A stretch of DNA of 64,000 nucleotides, taken from Streptomyces sp. WAC 01529. GTDB lineage: Bacteria > Actinomycetota > Actinomycetes > Streptomycetales > Streptomycetaceae. The position numbers and the translations under genes are program-made. Location: NCBI RefSeq assembly GCF_003945545.1, contig NZ_CP029617.1, positions 3,731,001 to 3,795,000 of the forward strand, in the 5' to 3' direction. The notes below the pieces were generated by a model. It was not told the origin of the DNA. It did not search any database and saw only the letters and a program-made list of their open reading frames with translations. Every line of letters begins with the position of its first letter. Within the stretch, counting starts at the first letter, position 1. Positions 18,742 to 26,890 of the stretch are shown here, piece by piece.

Positions 18742-20012
18742 GGAAGGACCTCCGGGGCAGGAATGGGTTCGTACGTAGTGGTCGCGGCGGACGCGGGGGC
18801 GCCATCGGGGACGGCGTGCTCCGCGCTGGGTCCGCCGCCGTGACGTGATCCGCGTTCGCGGTGCGCGGCCGCCTCCGGCAGCCGCAGGGTGAAGGTGGAG
18901 CCCTGTCCCTCGGAGCTCCACACGGTGACCTCTCCGCCGTGCGAGGCGGCGACGTGCTTGACGATGGCGAGGCCGAGGCCGGTGCCGCCGGTGGCCCGGG
19001 AGCGGGCCGGGTCGACGCGGTAGAAGCGCTCGAAGATGCGCTCCTTGTCCTTGTCGGAGATGCCGATGCCCTGGTCGGTGACCGCGACCTCGATGAGGTC
19101 CCCGCCGGGTGCGGTGACCCGGCGGGCGGCTATCCCCACCCGGGTGCGGGCGGGGCTGTAGTTCACGGCGTTCTCGACGAGGTTGCCGAGGGCCGCGGCG
19201 AGCTGGCCGCGGTTGCCCCAGATCTGGAGCTCGGCGGTCCCCCCGGCGGCCAGGGTGATCTGCTTGTGGGAGGCCTGGTGGCGGCTGCGGTCGATCGCCT
19301 CCGCCACCAGTTCGTCGACGCGGACGGGCTCGGCGTCCTCCAGGGGGTCGTCGTTCTGGACGCGGGAGAGGTCGATCAGCTCCTGCACGAGGTTGGTGAG
19401 GCGGGTCGCCTCGATCTGCATGCGGCCCGCGAAGCGTTCGACCGCCTCGGGGTCGTCGGAGGCGTCCATGACGGCCTCGGAGAGGAGGCTGAGGGCGCCC
19501 ACGGGGGTCTTCAGCTCGTGGGACACGTTCGCCACGAAGTCGCGGCGTACGGCCTCGATGCGGCGGGCCTCCGTGAGGTCCTCGACCAGGAGCAGCACGA
19601 GCCGGGAGCCGAGGGGGGCCACCCGGGCCGAGACCGCGAGGGCCTCGCCGCGGCCGGTGCCGCGCCGGGGGAGGTCCAGTTCGACCTGGCGTATCTCCCC
19701 GTCGCGGCGGGTGTCGCGGGCCATCTGGAGCATCGGCTCGACGGCGAGCTTGCCGCCGCGGACGAGTCCGAGCGCGTACGCCGCCGAGCTGGCCTTGACC
19801 ACGCTGTCGGCCTCGTCGAGTACGACCGCGGAGGAGCGCAGCACGGAGAGGACCGTGTCCACGCCGGGTGGCAGGACGGGGTCCGTGTGCAGGGAGGTCC
19901 GGGTGGGGCGTTTCTGTTCGCGCTCGCTCCAGCGGAACGCCAGCATGGCGATGACGCCGGTGCACACCCCGGCGATCGCTGCAGCTGCGGCGACCGCCGC
20001 GTTCACGTCCAT
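18738..20012 (-). CDS. phoR: Phosphate sensor histidine kinase PhoR
   Basis: 424 aa. A short periplasmic-free N-terminus has one hydrophobic segment (about residues 5-22) and then a PAS-like region. The dimerisation domain carries VSHELKTPVGAL with the phospho-accepting His near 165. The ATPase domain has N, G1 and G2 boxes (LVENAVNYSPA, VTDQGIGI, GTGLGLAIVK). PhoR phosphorylates PhoP when phosphate is scarce. The phoR-phoP operon is divergent from phoU. Confidence 0.95.
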   Translation of the reverse strand: MDVNAAVAAAAAIAGVCTGVIAMLAFRWSEREQKRPTRTSLHTDPVLPPGVDTVLSVLRSSAVVLDEADSVVKASSAAYALGLVRGGKLAVEPMLQMARDTRRDGEIRQVELDLPRRGTGRGEALAVSARVAPLGSRLVLLLVEDLTEARRIEAVRRDFVANVSHELKTPVGALSLLSEAVMDASDDPEAVERFAGRMQIEATRLTNLVQELIDLSRVQNDDPLEDAEPVRVDELVAEAIDRSRHQASHKQITLAAGGTAELQIWGNRGQLAAALGNLVENAVNYSPARTRVGIAARRVTAPGGDLIEVAVTDQGIGISDKDKERIFERFYRVDPARSRATGGTGLGLAIVKHVAASHGGEVTVWSSEGQGSTFTLRLPEAAAHRERGSRHGGGPSAEHAVPDGAPASAATTTYEPIPAPEVLP

Positions 20013-20085
20013 GCGTCCAGGTTATGCGCCGGGTCGGTGTCGGCCACAGCCAAACGGGTGCCGCCTCGAACACTCGTCGCTCAGA

Positions 20086-20118
20086 GTTCACCATGGGGAC
20101 GGCACCGGTTCATTTCCC
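20086..20118 (+). promoter_or_regulatory. PHO box 1 (PhoP binding site)
   Basis: Three consecutive 11-nt units: GTTCACCATGG, GGACGGCACCG and GTTCATTTCCC. The first and third match the Streptomyces PHO-box direct-repeat unit (GTTCACC-like); the middle one is degenerate. This lies 74 bp upstream of phoR, in the divergent phoRP/phoU region, so PhoP autoregulation is expected. Confidence 0.8.
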
Positions 20119-20170
20119 CCGGTCGGGGCGGGGCGGGCCCGTTCGGAGGTGTCGTACCGCGTCGCCCACA

Positions 20171-20203
20171 GTTCACCTTGATGACGGTGGCGGTTCATTC
20201 GGG
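20171..20203 (+). promoter_or_regulatory. PHO box 2 (PhoP binding site)
   Basis: A second tripartite array, GTTCACCTTGA, TGACGGTGGCG and GTTCATTCGGG, with the same good-weak-good 11-nt layout and the same GTTCACC/GTTCATT order as PHO box 1. It is 84 bp before the phoU start and is placed to control phoU. Confidence 0.8.
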
Positions 20204-20286
20204 GTGCCGGAAACGGACGGTTAAGGGCCGCACCGTGGGAGCGTAGGGGCCAGCCCCCTGAGACGTACCGAGAGAGGGACAGCCAC

Positions 20287-20982
20287 ATGCGGGACGCGTA
20301 CCACGAGGAACTTGACTCGATCGGCGAGAGCCTGGTCGAGATGGCCCGCCTGGTCGGGTCCGCGATCGGGCGCGCCACGACGGCCATGCTCGACGCCGAT
20401 CTGAAGCTGGCCGAGAGCGTGATCGCCGCCGACCAGAAGGTCGACGATCTCCAGCACGAGCTGGAGGCGCGGGCGATAGCCCTGCTCGCGCGGCAGCAGC
20501 CGGTCGCCACGGATCTGCGCATCGTCGTGACCTCGCTGCGGATGAGCGCCGACCTGGAGCGCTCGGGCGACCTCGCCCAGCACGTCGCCAAGCTGGCCCG
20601 GCTGCGCTTCCCGGACTCGGCGGTGCCGCGGGACCTGCAGGCCACGATCCTGGAGATGGGCCAGCTCGCGCAGCGCCTGATGGCGAAGGCGGCGGAGGTC
20701 ATCATCACCAAGGACGTCGATCTCGCGCTCCAGCTGGAGCAGGACGACGACGAGATGGACCAGCTGCACCGCACGCTCTTCCAGCACCTGATGGACGACC
20801 GCTGGAAGCACGGCATCGAGACGGCCGTCGACGTGACGCTGCTCGGCCGCTACTACGAGCGCTTCGCGGACCACGCGGTCTCGGTCGCGAAGCGGGTCGT
20901 GTACCTGGTCACGGGCGAGCACGCGGACGAGATCCAGGCGTCGGGGCCGGGGGCGGGCTCCGCGTCGGTGGAAGGGGCCTAG
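20287..20982 (+). CDS. phoU: Phosphate signalling protein PhoU
   Basis: 231 aa, two tandem three-helix PhoU domains. The first contains the metal-binding E/D-rich helix (ADLERSGDLAQHVAKLARL) and the second the matching YYERFADHAVSVAKRV. PhoU represses PhoR signalling when phosphate is plentiful, usually through PstSCAB. No pst genes are in the window. It is transcribed divergently from phoR-phoP across the PHO boxes. Confidence 0.95.
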   Translation: MRDAYHEELDSIGESLVEMARLVGSAIGRATTAMLDADLKLAESVIAADQKVDDLQHELEARAIALLARQQPVATDLRIVVTSLRMSADLERSGDLAQHVAKLARLRFPDSAVPRDLQATILEMGQLAQRLMAKAAEVIITKDVDLALQLEQDDDEMDQLHRTLFQHLMDDRWKHGIETAVDVTLLGRYYERFADHAVSVAKRVVYLVTGEHADEIQASGPGAGSASVEGA

Positions 20983-21001
20983 GTCTTCCTCGCCGCGCGC
21001 G

Positions 21002-21038
21002 CGTGCCCCGCACGGGATCGATTGCCGTGCGGGGCACG
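21002..21038. terminator. Hairpin terminator after phoU
   Basis: A 14-bp stem CGTGCCCCGCACGG (21002-21015) with CCGTGCGGGGCACG (21025-21038) and a 9-nt loop, followed by a short T-rich stretch. It also lies just before the 3' end of the metallothionein-like gene on the other strand. Confidence 0.88.
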
Positions 21039-21055
21039 TGTGTTTCTGTCGGGCG

Positions 21056-21169
21056 TCAGCCGCAGCCGCCGCCGCACTGGCATGAGCCGCCGGACTGACA
21101 GCCGCACGAGCAGCCGGGGCCGCAGCTGCAGTTCATCTCTATGACTACGGGCGTGGGGGACTCGGCCAT
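21056..21169 (-). CDS. Small cysteine-rich metallothionein-like protein
   Basis: 37 aa from ATG 21169, preceded by GAGGAGG at good spacing. The peptide starts MAESPTPVVIEMN and then has eight cysteines in 24 residues, in C-X-C and C-X3-C pairs separated by Gly, Ser and Gln, with no aromatic residue in the Cys region. Such a pattern is typical of small bacterial metallothioneins that chelate Cu(I) or Zn(II). It has no signal peptide, so it would act in the cytoplasm. It sits next to phoU. The family is inferred from composition; no named homologue was checked. Confidence 0.7.
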   Translation of the reverse strand: MAESPTPVVIEMNCSCGPGCSCGCQSGGSCQCGGGCG

Positions 21170-21420
21170 GGGTCTCCTCCTCGAAGGCGTACGGAACGCA
21201 CTTGCCTGCGCCCATTCCAACCCCGCCGGGCAGGGCGCATCAACGGCGCACGCGCGCTTATCTCGTTTCGGGCCCCGGTCGGCCCCGGGGGAGAGCCACC
21301 TCGTAAAACTCCCTCCGCTCCCTCCACTCCTGTCACAGACATGCCATAGCCTGCGCTGTGAACGGGGGTTCCGGGCCCGGGCACACGGCCCGGGCCTTCC
21401 ATGTGGGGGGTCACATCAAC

Positions 21421-23406
21421 GTGCGTACGCGCACCCTCTCGACCGCGACGGCGCTCGCGGTCCTCTTCAGCTCGGCGGCGCTTGTCGCCGTCGCGTCCGG
21501 TCCGGCCGCGGCCGACTCCGACAAGCTCCTGGACGTGCGGTCGGCCGGTGACGTCCTGGTCGACGGCGAACACCGGCGCGTCTACGTGTCCGACCCCAAG
21601 GGCGGCAAGATCGTCGTCACGGACTACGCGGGCACCGCCAAGGCCACCCTGGACGGGCTGCCGGACGTCGAGGGCCTCGCGCTCTCGCCCGACTCCGGCC
21701 AGGTGTACGCGGCGGTCGCGGGCCTGAACCGGATCGTCTCCGTGGAGACGGCCTCGTACTCCCAGACCGCCAGTCACGCCCTCGGCGGTGCCGAGAAGCC
21801 GCGCACGCTGGCGTGGGCGAGCGGCAAGCTCTGGTTCGGCCACGGGCGCTCCGGCGAGGGCGGCATCGGCTCGCTGGACCTCTCCGGGAGCGAGCCGGTC
21901 GTGGCGCTCGGCCAGGAGGGCGAGGCGGACTTCTACGGCGCGCCCGAGCTGGGCTCCGACCCCGATTCGGGTGTGCTCGTCGCCGGTGAGAAGGAGACCA
22001 GCAGCGACGCCCTCGCGGTGTACGACGTCTCGGGCGCGAAGCCGGAGCTGCGGGTCAACAAGTCGGTGGAGGGCAGCTTCTTCGACGACATCGCGGTCTC
22101 CCCCGACGGCACGCAGATCATCACGGCGAGCGGCGCCCCGTACTACCACCCGGTGTACTCCACGAAGGACCTGTCCCCCCTGGGCCGCTACGACTCCGGG
22201 GCCTACGGCGCGGCCGTGGACATCGCCCCCGACGGCACCGTGGCGGCGGGCACCTCCTCCTCGTACGGGCCGGACGTGCACATCTACCGGCAGGGCAAGT
22301 GGTCCAAGGTGCGGGAGTACGACTTCCCGAACACCGGGCAGACCAGCGGCGCGGACACGCTCGCCGAGGGCGGTCTTGCCTGGGCACCGGACGGCAGCCG
22401 GCTCTTCGCGGTCTCCTCGAACAGCGAGGGCGTCTTCTCGCTGCGGGTCCTGACCGACCCGGCCAAGTCGCTGCCCACGCTCACGGTCGAGGCGCCCGCG
22501 AAGGCGCCCCGGGCCAAGCCGCTCACCGTCAAGGGCAAGCTCACCGGATCCGGCCTCCCGGCCGGCACCGAGCTGACCGTGGTCCGCAAGGACGTCGAGT
22601 CCCGCGACGGCAAGGCGCTGCCCCCGGTCAAGACCAAGGCGGACGGCTCGTACTCCTTCACCGACAGCCCGCCGGCGGGCGGCAAGGTGACGTACGAGGT
22701 CGCGTACGGGGGTGACGCCACGCACGCGGCGGCCTCCGCGTCGGACACGGTGGAGGTCTCGCGCACCAAGACGACCCTGACCCTCGACAAGAACGGCAAG
22801 GTCTACGGCTACGGCGCGGACGTCTCCTTCACGGCGCACCTCGGTACGACGTACAAGAACCGCACGGTCGAGATCTGGGCGGACCCCTACGGCGCCGACA
22901 AGCCCAACAAGCTGGTCAAGAAGGGAGCCGTCGACTCGCACGGCGACCTGAGGGCCACGGTCGACATGAAGCGCGACACGAAGGTCACGGCCGTCTTCTC
23001 CGGGGACGCGCGCTCGGCCTCCGCGAAGGCGACGTCGACCGCGTACGCCAAGGTCAAGATCTCCAGCTCCGTCTCCCAGCACTACAAGACGGGCAAGATC
23101 GGCTCGACGAAGTACCACTACTTCCACAAGAACACCGATCCGGTGCTCGCCACGACGATGACGTACTACGAGGGCCGCAAGCAGCGCTTCGAACTCCAGG
23201 TCTACGGCCCGGACCGCAAGTGGCACACCACGGGCTCGGAGTACTTCAAGCTCGGCACCTCCGGCAAGTCCACGGTCCGCCTGGAGGCCCCCGGCGAGTC
23301 GGGCATCCGCGCGCGGATCCGCTCGTCGTACGTGAACGGCACGTCGGGGGACAACGTGAACTCGACGACGCACGGGGCGTGGAAGTACCTGAACTTCACG
23401 AGGTAG
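21421..23406 (+). CDS. Secreted beta-propeller protein with Ig-like repeats
   Basis: 661 aa from GTG 21421, with GGGGGG about 10 bp upstream; a longer start at 21358 lacks a ribosome-binding site and adds unlikely residues. The N-terminus is a Sec signal peptide ending in AAA-DS. Residues about 30-345 are beta-rich, with repeats such as LSPDSGQVYAAVAGLNRIVSVE, like YVTN/lactonase-type propellers. The C-terminal third has two Ig-like domains (KVTYEVAYGGDATHAAAS; TKVTAVFSGDARSA) joined by Lys-rich segments. It is likely an exported carbohydrate- or surface-binding protein. The ligand is unknown. Confidence 0.8.
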   Translation: MRTRTLSTATALAVLFSSAALVAVASGPAAADSDKLLDVRSAGDVLVDGEHRRVYVSDPKGGKIVVTDYAGTAKATLDGLPDVEGLALSPDSGQVYAAVAGLNRIVSVETASYSQTASHALGGAEKPRTLAWASGKLWFGHGRSGEGGIGSLDLSGSEPVVALGQEGEADFYGAPELGSDPDSGVLVAGEKETSSDALAVYDVSGAKPELRVNKSVEGSFFDDIAVSPDGTQIITASGAPYYHPVYSTKDLSPLGRYDSGAYGAAVDIAPDGTVAAGTSSSYGPDVHIYRQGKWSKVREYDFPNTGQTSGADTLAEGGLAWAPDGSRLFAVSSNSEGVFSLRVLTDPAKSLPTLTVEAPAKAPRAKPLTVKGKLTGSGLPAGTELTVVRKDVESRDGKALPPVKTKADGSYSFTDSPPAGGKVTYEVAYGGDATHAAASASDTVEVSRTKTTLTLDKNGKVYGYGADVSFTAHLGTTYKNRTVEIWADPYGADKPNKLVKKGAVDSHGDLRATVDMKRDTKVTAVFSGDARSASAKATSTAYAKVKISSSVSQHYKTGKIGSTKYHYFHKNTDPVLATTMTYYEGRKQRFELQVYGPDRKWHTTGSEYFKLGTSGKSTVRLEAPGESGIRARIRSSYVNGTSGDNVNSTTHGAWKYLNFTR

Positions 23407-23589
23407 CGCGGCTGTTGGCGGGGCGGCGGCCTCCTGGCGTACAGGTCTCTTGGCATAGGCGGCCCGCACGTGCTGATTCGGTCGCGGATGCGCGCTTTAC
23501 TGCCAAGTGAGGGGGACTGGGCGGCCGTCGCGGGGGTCTTCGGGCTACACAGGGAGGTCGGGACGTTCTCGCGCGAGGGGGTCTGGCCG

Positions 23590-23805
23590 ATGGTGCTGAC
23601 GATCAACGTGGCGGTTCTCCTGGCTGTCGTCATCATCCTTCGCCTCCGAAGACGCACCGAGGCCAGGAGCCGCAACGACGAGCAGCTGACGGTGGTCATC
23701 GTCCTCGTCTTCGGCGTACTGATCGCCCCGACGGGCTTCGGCCAGTGGATCCTGGACGTGGTCGGTGAACTGGCCCAGGGGATCTCGGACTCGGGGAGTC
23801 CGTGA
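23590..23805 (+). CDS. Small two-helix membrane protein
   Basis: 71 aa from ATG 23590. Two hydrophobic segments (TINVAVLLAVVIILRL and TVVIVLVFGVLIAPTGFGQWIL) flank a charged loop RRRTEARSRNDEQ. This tiny protein type recurs in Streptomyces chromosomes. Its function is unknown to me. A hairpin follows the stop. Confidence 0.6.
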   Translation: MVLTINVAVLLAVVIILRLRRRTEARSRNDEQLTVVIVLVFGVLIAPTGFGQWILDVVGELAQGISDSGSP

Positions 23806-23806
23806 G

Positions 23807-23832
23807 CCGGCGGCCGGAGTGCCGGCCGCCGG
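23807..23832. terminator. Hairpin after the small membrane protein gene
   Basis: An 11-bp stem CCGGCGGCCGG (23807-23817) with CCGGCCGCCGG (23822-23832), directly past the TGA at 23803-23805. Confidence 0.75.
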
Positions 23833-23883
23833 AACGCCGGGAAGCCCCCGGCCCGCGAGCTGGTCGCCCCCCGCCGCTAAAAA

Positions 23884-23915
23884 CCCCCGCCCCGCGATGA
23901 CTCGCGGGGCGGGGG
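23884..23915. terminator. Terminator on the chromosomal side of att site 1
   Basis: A 13-bp stem CCCCCGCCCCGCG (23884-23896) with CGCGGGGCGGGGG (23903-23915) and a 6-nt loop. Read leftward, it lies 14 bp past the att core. By position it is the ancestral gpmA terminator, left behind when the islands inserted (inference). Confidence 0.8.
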
Positions 23916-23929
23916 CGTAATGGTGCGCG

Positions 23930-23948
23930 TTACTTCTTCTTGCCCTGG
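23930..23948. repeat. att core copy 1 (copy of gpmA 3' end)
   Basis: TTACTTCTTCTTGCCCTGG, identical to the last 19 bp of gpmA (33344-33362) and to 29458-29476, in the same orientation. It marks the outer junction of the tandem island. Confidence 0.85.
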
Positions 23949-24056
23949 GTGTTGTCGGGGATCTTGGTGACCTGGGTTCTTGCTGGTCAGGGGTCGTGGG
24001 CTCGCGCGCTTGGTGGTCGTCGTTGGTCGTCATTGGCCACTGTCGAGCTCCCTCGG

Positions 24057-24078
24057 ACGGCCCAGGGACGGCCCAAGT
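24057..24078. promoter_or_regulatory. Possible integrase arm-type sites, element A left end
   Basis: A direct repeat GACGGCCCAGG GACGGCCCAAG lies about 110 bp inside the att core. A related GAGGGCCCAGAGAGAGCCCAGG is at 29584 in element B, at a similar distance from its core. Tyrosine-recombinase elements carry such arm sites near attP. Function is inferred from position and repetition. Confidence 0.4.
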
Positions 24079-24089
24079 AGCTAGCCGAC

Positions 24090-24404
24090 TCAGACCTCAC
24101 TCATCCGGTATGGCTCAGGCAACGGCGACAACGGAACACCGATCACGCGGCCCAACAGGGCTCGTGCAACGGCATCGCGCTCCGAGTCCGGTTGGCCCGG
24201 TCTCATCGAAAGAAACAAGCGGTCTTGGGCGACGAAAGCAGCACCCGTGAAGCGTGGGTCGGTGATCGAAGACTGATCCAACGTGACGTCCAGCTCGGCA
24301 AGAAGCTCAGGTAGAGGGGTTTCGAGAAGGTGCTGAGGACTCAGCACCTTCTGGGCGTAGTCAGTCGTCCGCTTCGAAATCGGAGCTTCGTCGTGCCTTC
24401 TCAC
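24090..24404 (-). CDS. Small hypothetical protein at the element A left end
   Basis: 104 aa from GTG 24404, with GAGGA upstream. It is mixed, mostly hydrophilic, and has no signal or membrane segment. The C-terminal half (DSERDAVARALLGRVIGVPLSPLPEPYRM) looks helical. I do not recognise the family. Its place next to att would suit an excisionase or accessory gene, but no DNA-binding motif is seen. Confidence 0.5.
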   Translation of the reverse strand: MRRHDEAPISKRTTDYAQKVLSPQHLLETPLPELLAELDVTLDQSSITDPRFTGAAFVAQDRLFLSMRPGQPDSERDAVARALLGRVIGVPLSPLPEPYRMSEV

Positions 24405-24856
24405 GGGCCCATTTCCTCGACTGGCCTTGAACGGGTCGCCGGAAGCCTCACCCAGCGACGGGCCAGAACAACATCACGCTGAACTATCCCCCCGCACCAG
24501 TGAGGGCAGAGACATCAGTGCGAGGACTACGCCGAGGTCATCAGCTTGGGAAGCTGCGATCACTTGAAGCCAGTTCGGTTGCTGACCTGGGCGAACGGCC
24601 AACTATCGGCCTCGCGGGCCACGGTTGCGTTCGCCGTGGTTCCCGCCTCATCTGGTGCGCATGTGGTGCGCACGTCTTGTGCGGGGCCCCCTTCGTCCCG
24701 AAGCAACTTGGGATGCTCCCTGCCCTTGGGTAACTAAGCATGTCACCTGCGCTAATGGTCTGCTGACGTCCACGAGCCCGGACGTTGTCAGCGGCGCGCT
24801 CTACGATTCCCGCGACGGAGTGTTGCAAGTGTCGGGTAGAGAGCATTGGGGGCGTG
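24405..24856. other. Non-coding stretch upstream of the CSD-nuclease gene
   Basis: About 450 bp with no convincing gene. Base composition falls from the high-GC core toward the AT-richer cargo across it. It should hold the promoters of the flanking divergent genes. No operator is evident. Confidence 0.4.
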
Positions 24857-25768
24857 ATGGCGCAGGGCACGGTGAAGTGGTTTAACTCGGAGAAAGGGTA
24901 TGGTTTCGTTGCGGTTGATGGCGGTGCAGACCTATTTGTGCACTATAGCGTCATCGAAATGACGGGATACCGAAACCTCCAGGAGGGGCAACGAGTCGAG
25001 TTCGGAATTGAGCAAGGCGAAAAAGGGCCTCAGGCCTCTCGCGTAAAGCTTATGCAACATCCCGATGAGGATCCAGGCGAGGGAATGCCTGATAATGACG
25101 CTGACGCGCTCGGGCTTGAATTGATTGATGGGAAACTGAGGCTCGTCTCCGTCCTTCCAGACGGCCGTATCAGGATCTCTGGGACGCCCGGGCAGCTACA
25201 TAGCTTCCTGCACGTTGCGTCTATGGAGTCTTCGGCGTGGAGATCGCTCGTTCAAGAGCTAGAGGACTTGATAAACTCAATGCACACGAAAGAGCGTGAT
25301 CTGCAGAGCTTTTTTGAGAGGAACCCTGAATTTTTGTGCGGGGACACTTATGAGGAAGCTCGCCCTCATGTGGTGTTGAAGAGGGACAATGATGGCCCAC
25401 TTATCCCCGACTTCGCCCTGAAGCCGAATAATTCCAACGCACTATGTGACTTGCTGGAGCTAAAGCTCCCGAAAACTAAGCTGCTTCGTGTGAGCAAGAA
25501 TAGAGTGCGAGTGAGTTCCGCAATCATGGAAGCCTCTGCGCAACTGCGTGAGTATCAGGCATACTTCGAAGATTGCGATAAGAGGGCTGCGGTCGAGAAT
25601 AGTTACGGGCTTCGATTCTTCAGACCGAGGATGATGGTCCTCATCGGGAAGCGTAGTGGTTATAGAGCGATCGACCTTCGCAACGCTGAGTCTGATCTTC
25701 CGAACCTTTCAATTGTTACTTACGATGACGTTCTTGAGCGTGCGCGGTCCCGTATCCGTAAGAATTGA
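24857..25768 (+). CDS. Cold-shock-domain/Shedu-like (DUF4263) nuclease fusion
   Basis: 303 aa from ATG 24857 (a GTG lies directly before it). Residues 1-66 are a full cold-shock domain: KWFN (7-10), RNP1-like KGYGFV (13-18) and RNP2-like LFVHY (26-30), so it should bind single-stranded RNA or DNA. After an acidic linker and a helical segment, residues about 145-300 have FFERNPEFL, IPDF (D185) and ELK (E201, K203), then AQLREYQAYF and MMVLIGK. The order PD...ExK...QxxxY resembles the Shedu SduA nuclease domain (DUF4263, PD-(D/E)XK). I infer an antiphage effector whose target binding is supplied by the cold-shock domain. Codon use is AT-richer than core genes. Confidence 0.65.
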   Translation: MAQGTVKWFNSEKGYGFVAVDGGADLFVHYSVIEMTGYRNLQEGQRVEFGIEQGEKGPQASRVKLMQHPDEDPGEGMPDNDADALGLELIDGKLRLVSVLPDGRIRISGTPGQLHSFLHVASMESSAWRSLVQELEDLINSMHTKERDLQSFFERNPEFLCGDTYEEARPHVVLKRDNDGPLIPDFALKPNNSNALCDLLELKLPKTKLLRVSKNRVRVSSAIMEASAQLREYQAYFEDCDKRAAVENSYGLRFFRPRMMVLIGKRSGYRAIDLRNAESDLPNLSIVTYDDVLERARSRIRKN

Positions 25769-25841
25769 GCCTATCCTGGTGTCGGGGGCTGGCCGCGACT
25801 GCAGGGGGAGTCGTGCAGCCGGTTCATAACGAAGTGAACTC

Positions 25842-26720
25842 CTAGGATTTCTGTTGCCTCTCGACCTTCTCAGTTTCATGAGAGGCAGTCCCCTCCGTCG
25901 GCTTCCGTCGATTCTGCCCGCCTTGAGGCCCCCACCGCCCGGGGCTGTACCATTTCTCGTTCTCAGTACTCCTTTGGGTAATCGAGAACTTCGACGCCAC
26001 TTTCACGTCGAACTCCCCCACGATCTTCATCGCGCTTTCCGCAGTGCGCACATAGTCTTTCATCGTCGTCTTGTATGCAGACCCTTTGGTTAGATCTGTC
26101 TGCCCGGTGACATAGATGAAGCGTTGATCGATTACGCCCCGTTGATGGACGATTAGATTCCTGAGAGCCACGCCCTTTTTCAACTTGAGCCAATCAGTCT
26201 CTTCTTGATGCAGCTCTAGTCCGAGTCTCTTCTTGATATACTGTGCGATATCTTCGAGCCCCTTGAAGGATAGTTGCGCAACGCGCCTCTCTGCTGCCCA
26301 AGAAATAAACCCTTCAATGCTTTCGTGTTCCAACACATCCTCAAGAGTCACTTGTTCTTGAGTTCTAAGTAGCTCAGGGCGTGCAATTAGGGCGTCCGTG
26401 ATGACGTCAGACACGTAACACAAGAAGTTCTCTACGCAGCGAGTCAGGCCTAGCTCGGCGCTGGCAGGCGTGATGGTTTCAACGGTTTCCCTCATGCGAT
26501 CGCGGCGCTGGTGGAACTCCGGGAATAGAGCTTCGGGGCCGTCAGGGGCGATCTCTGAGAAGGCCGCGCCTAAACTTCTTAGTAAGCGCTCGTATTCTTG
26601 CAAGATCAGGCTTGCGGACGCGGCATGCTGCATGTCTCGCGCGTGCTGCTCGTAGAATCTACAAGCGGCCTCCGTTGCTTCCTTCGGGGTCCAAGTTAGA
26701 AAGTCCCGATCTTCCGTCAT
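25842..26720 (-). CDS. HEPN-like protein with RX4H motif
   Basis: 292 aa, largely alpha-helical. The motif ALRNLIVHQRGVID contains R187-X4-H192, the RX4-6H signature of HEPN RNases in abortive-infection and toxin systems. Upstream helices carry long polar stretches, and the C-terminal 45 residues are basic and probably disordered. It converges on the CSD-nuclease gene with about 70 bp between the stops. Its AT-rich base use and island setting suggest a defence or toxin role; this is inference. A non-toxic HEPN scaffold is an alternative. Confidence 0.6.
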   Translation of the reverse strand: MTEDRDFLTWTPKEATEAACRFYEQHARDMQHAASASLILQEYERLLRSLGAAFSEIAPDGPEALFPEFHQRRDRMRETVETITPASAELGLTRCVENFLCYVSDVITDALIARPELLRTQEQVTLEDVLEHESIEGFISWAAERRVAQLSFKGLEDIAQYIKKRLGLELHQEETDWLKLKKGVALRNLIVHQRGVIDQRFIYVTGQTDLTKGSAYKTTMKDYVRTAESAMKIVGEFDVKVASKFSITQRSTENEKWYSPGRWGPQGGQNRRKPTEGTASHETEKVERQQKS

Positions 26721-26890
26721 TTGAAACTCGCCCCTGCCTGTCCTACTTGGCGTTTAGATGCCGGTGCGGCTACTCATAGTGAGGGCTCTATCTTAAGGTG
26801 GGGCAAGCTTTTTTCGCGTGAACTTTGGCAGGAGCGCGTATGGTGAGCGGATGCGACCTAGGTCGGCGGAGCGGCTTTGGGCTGGAGCTG

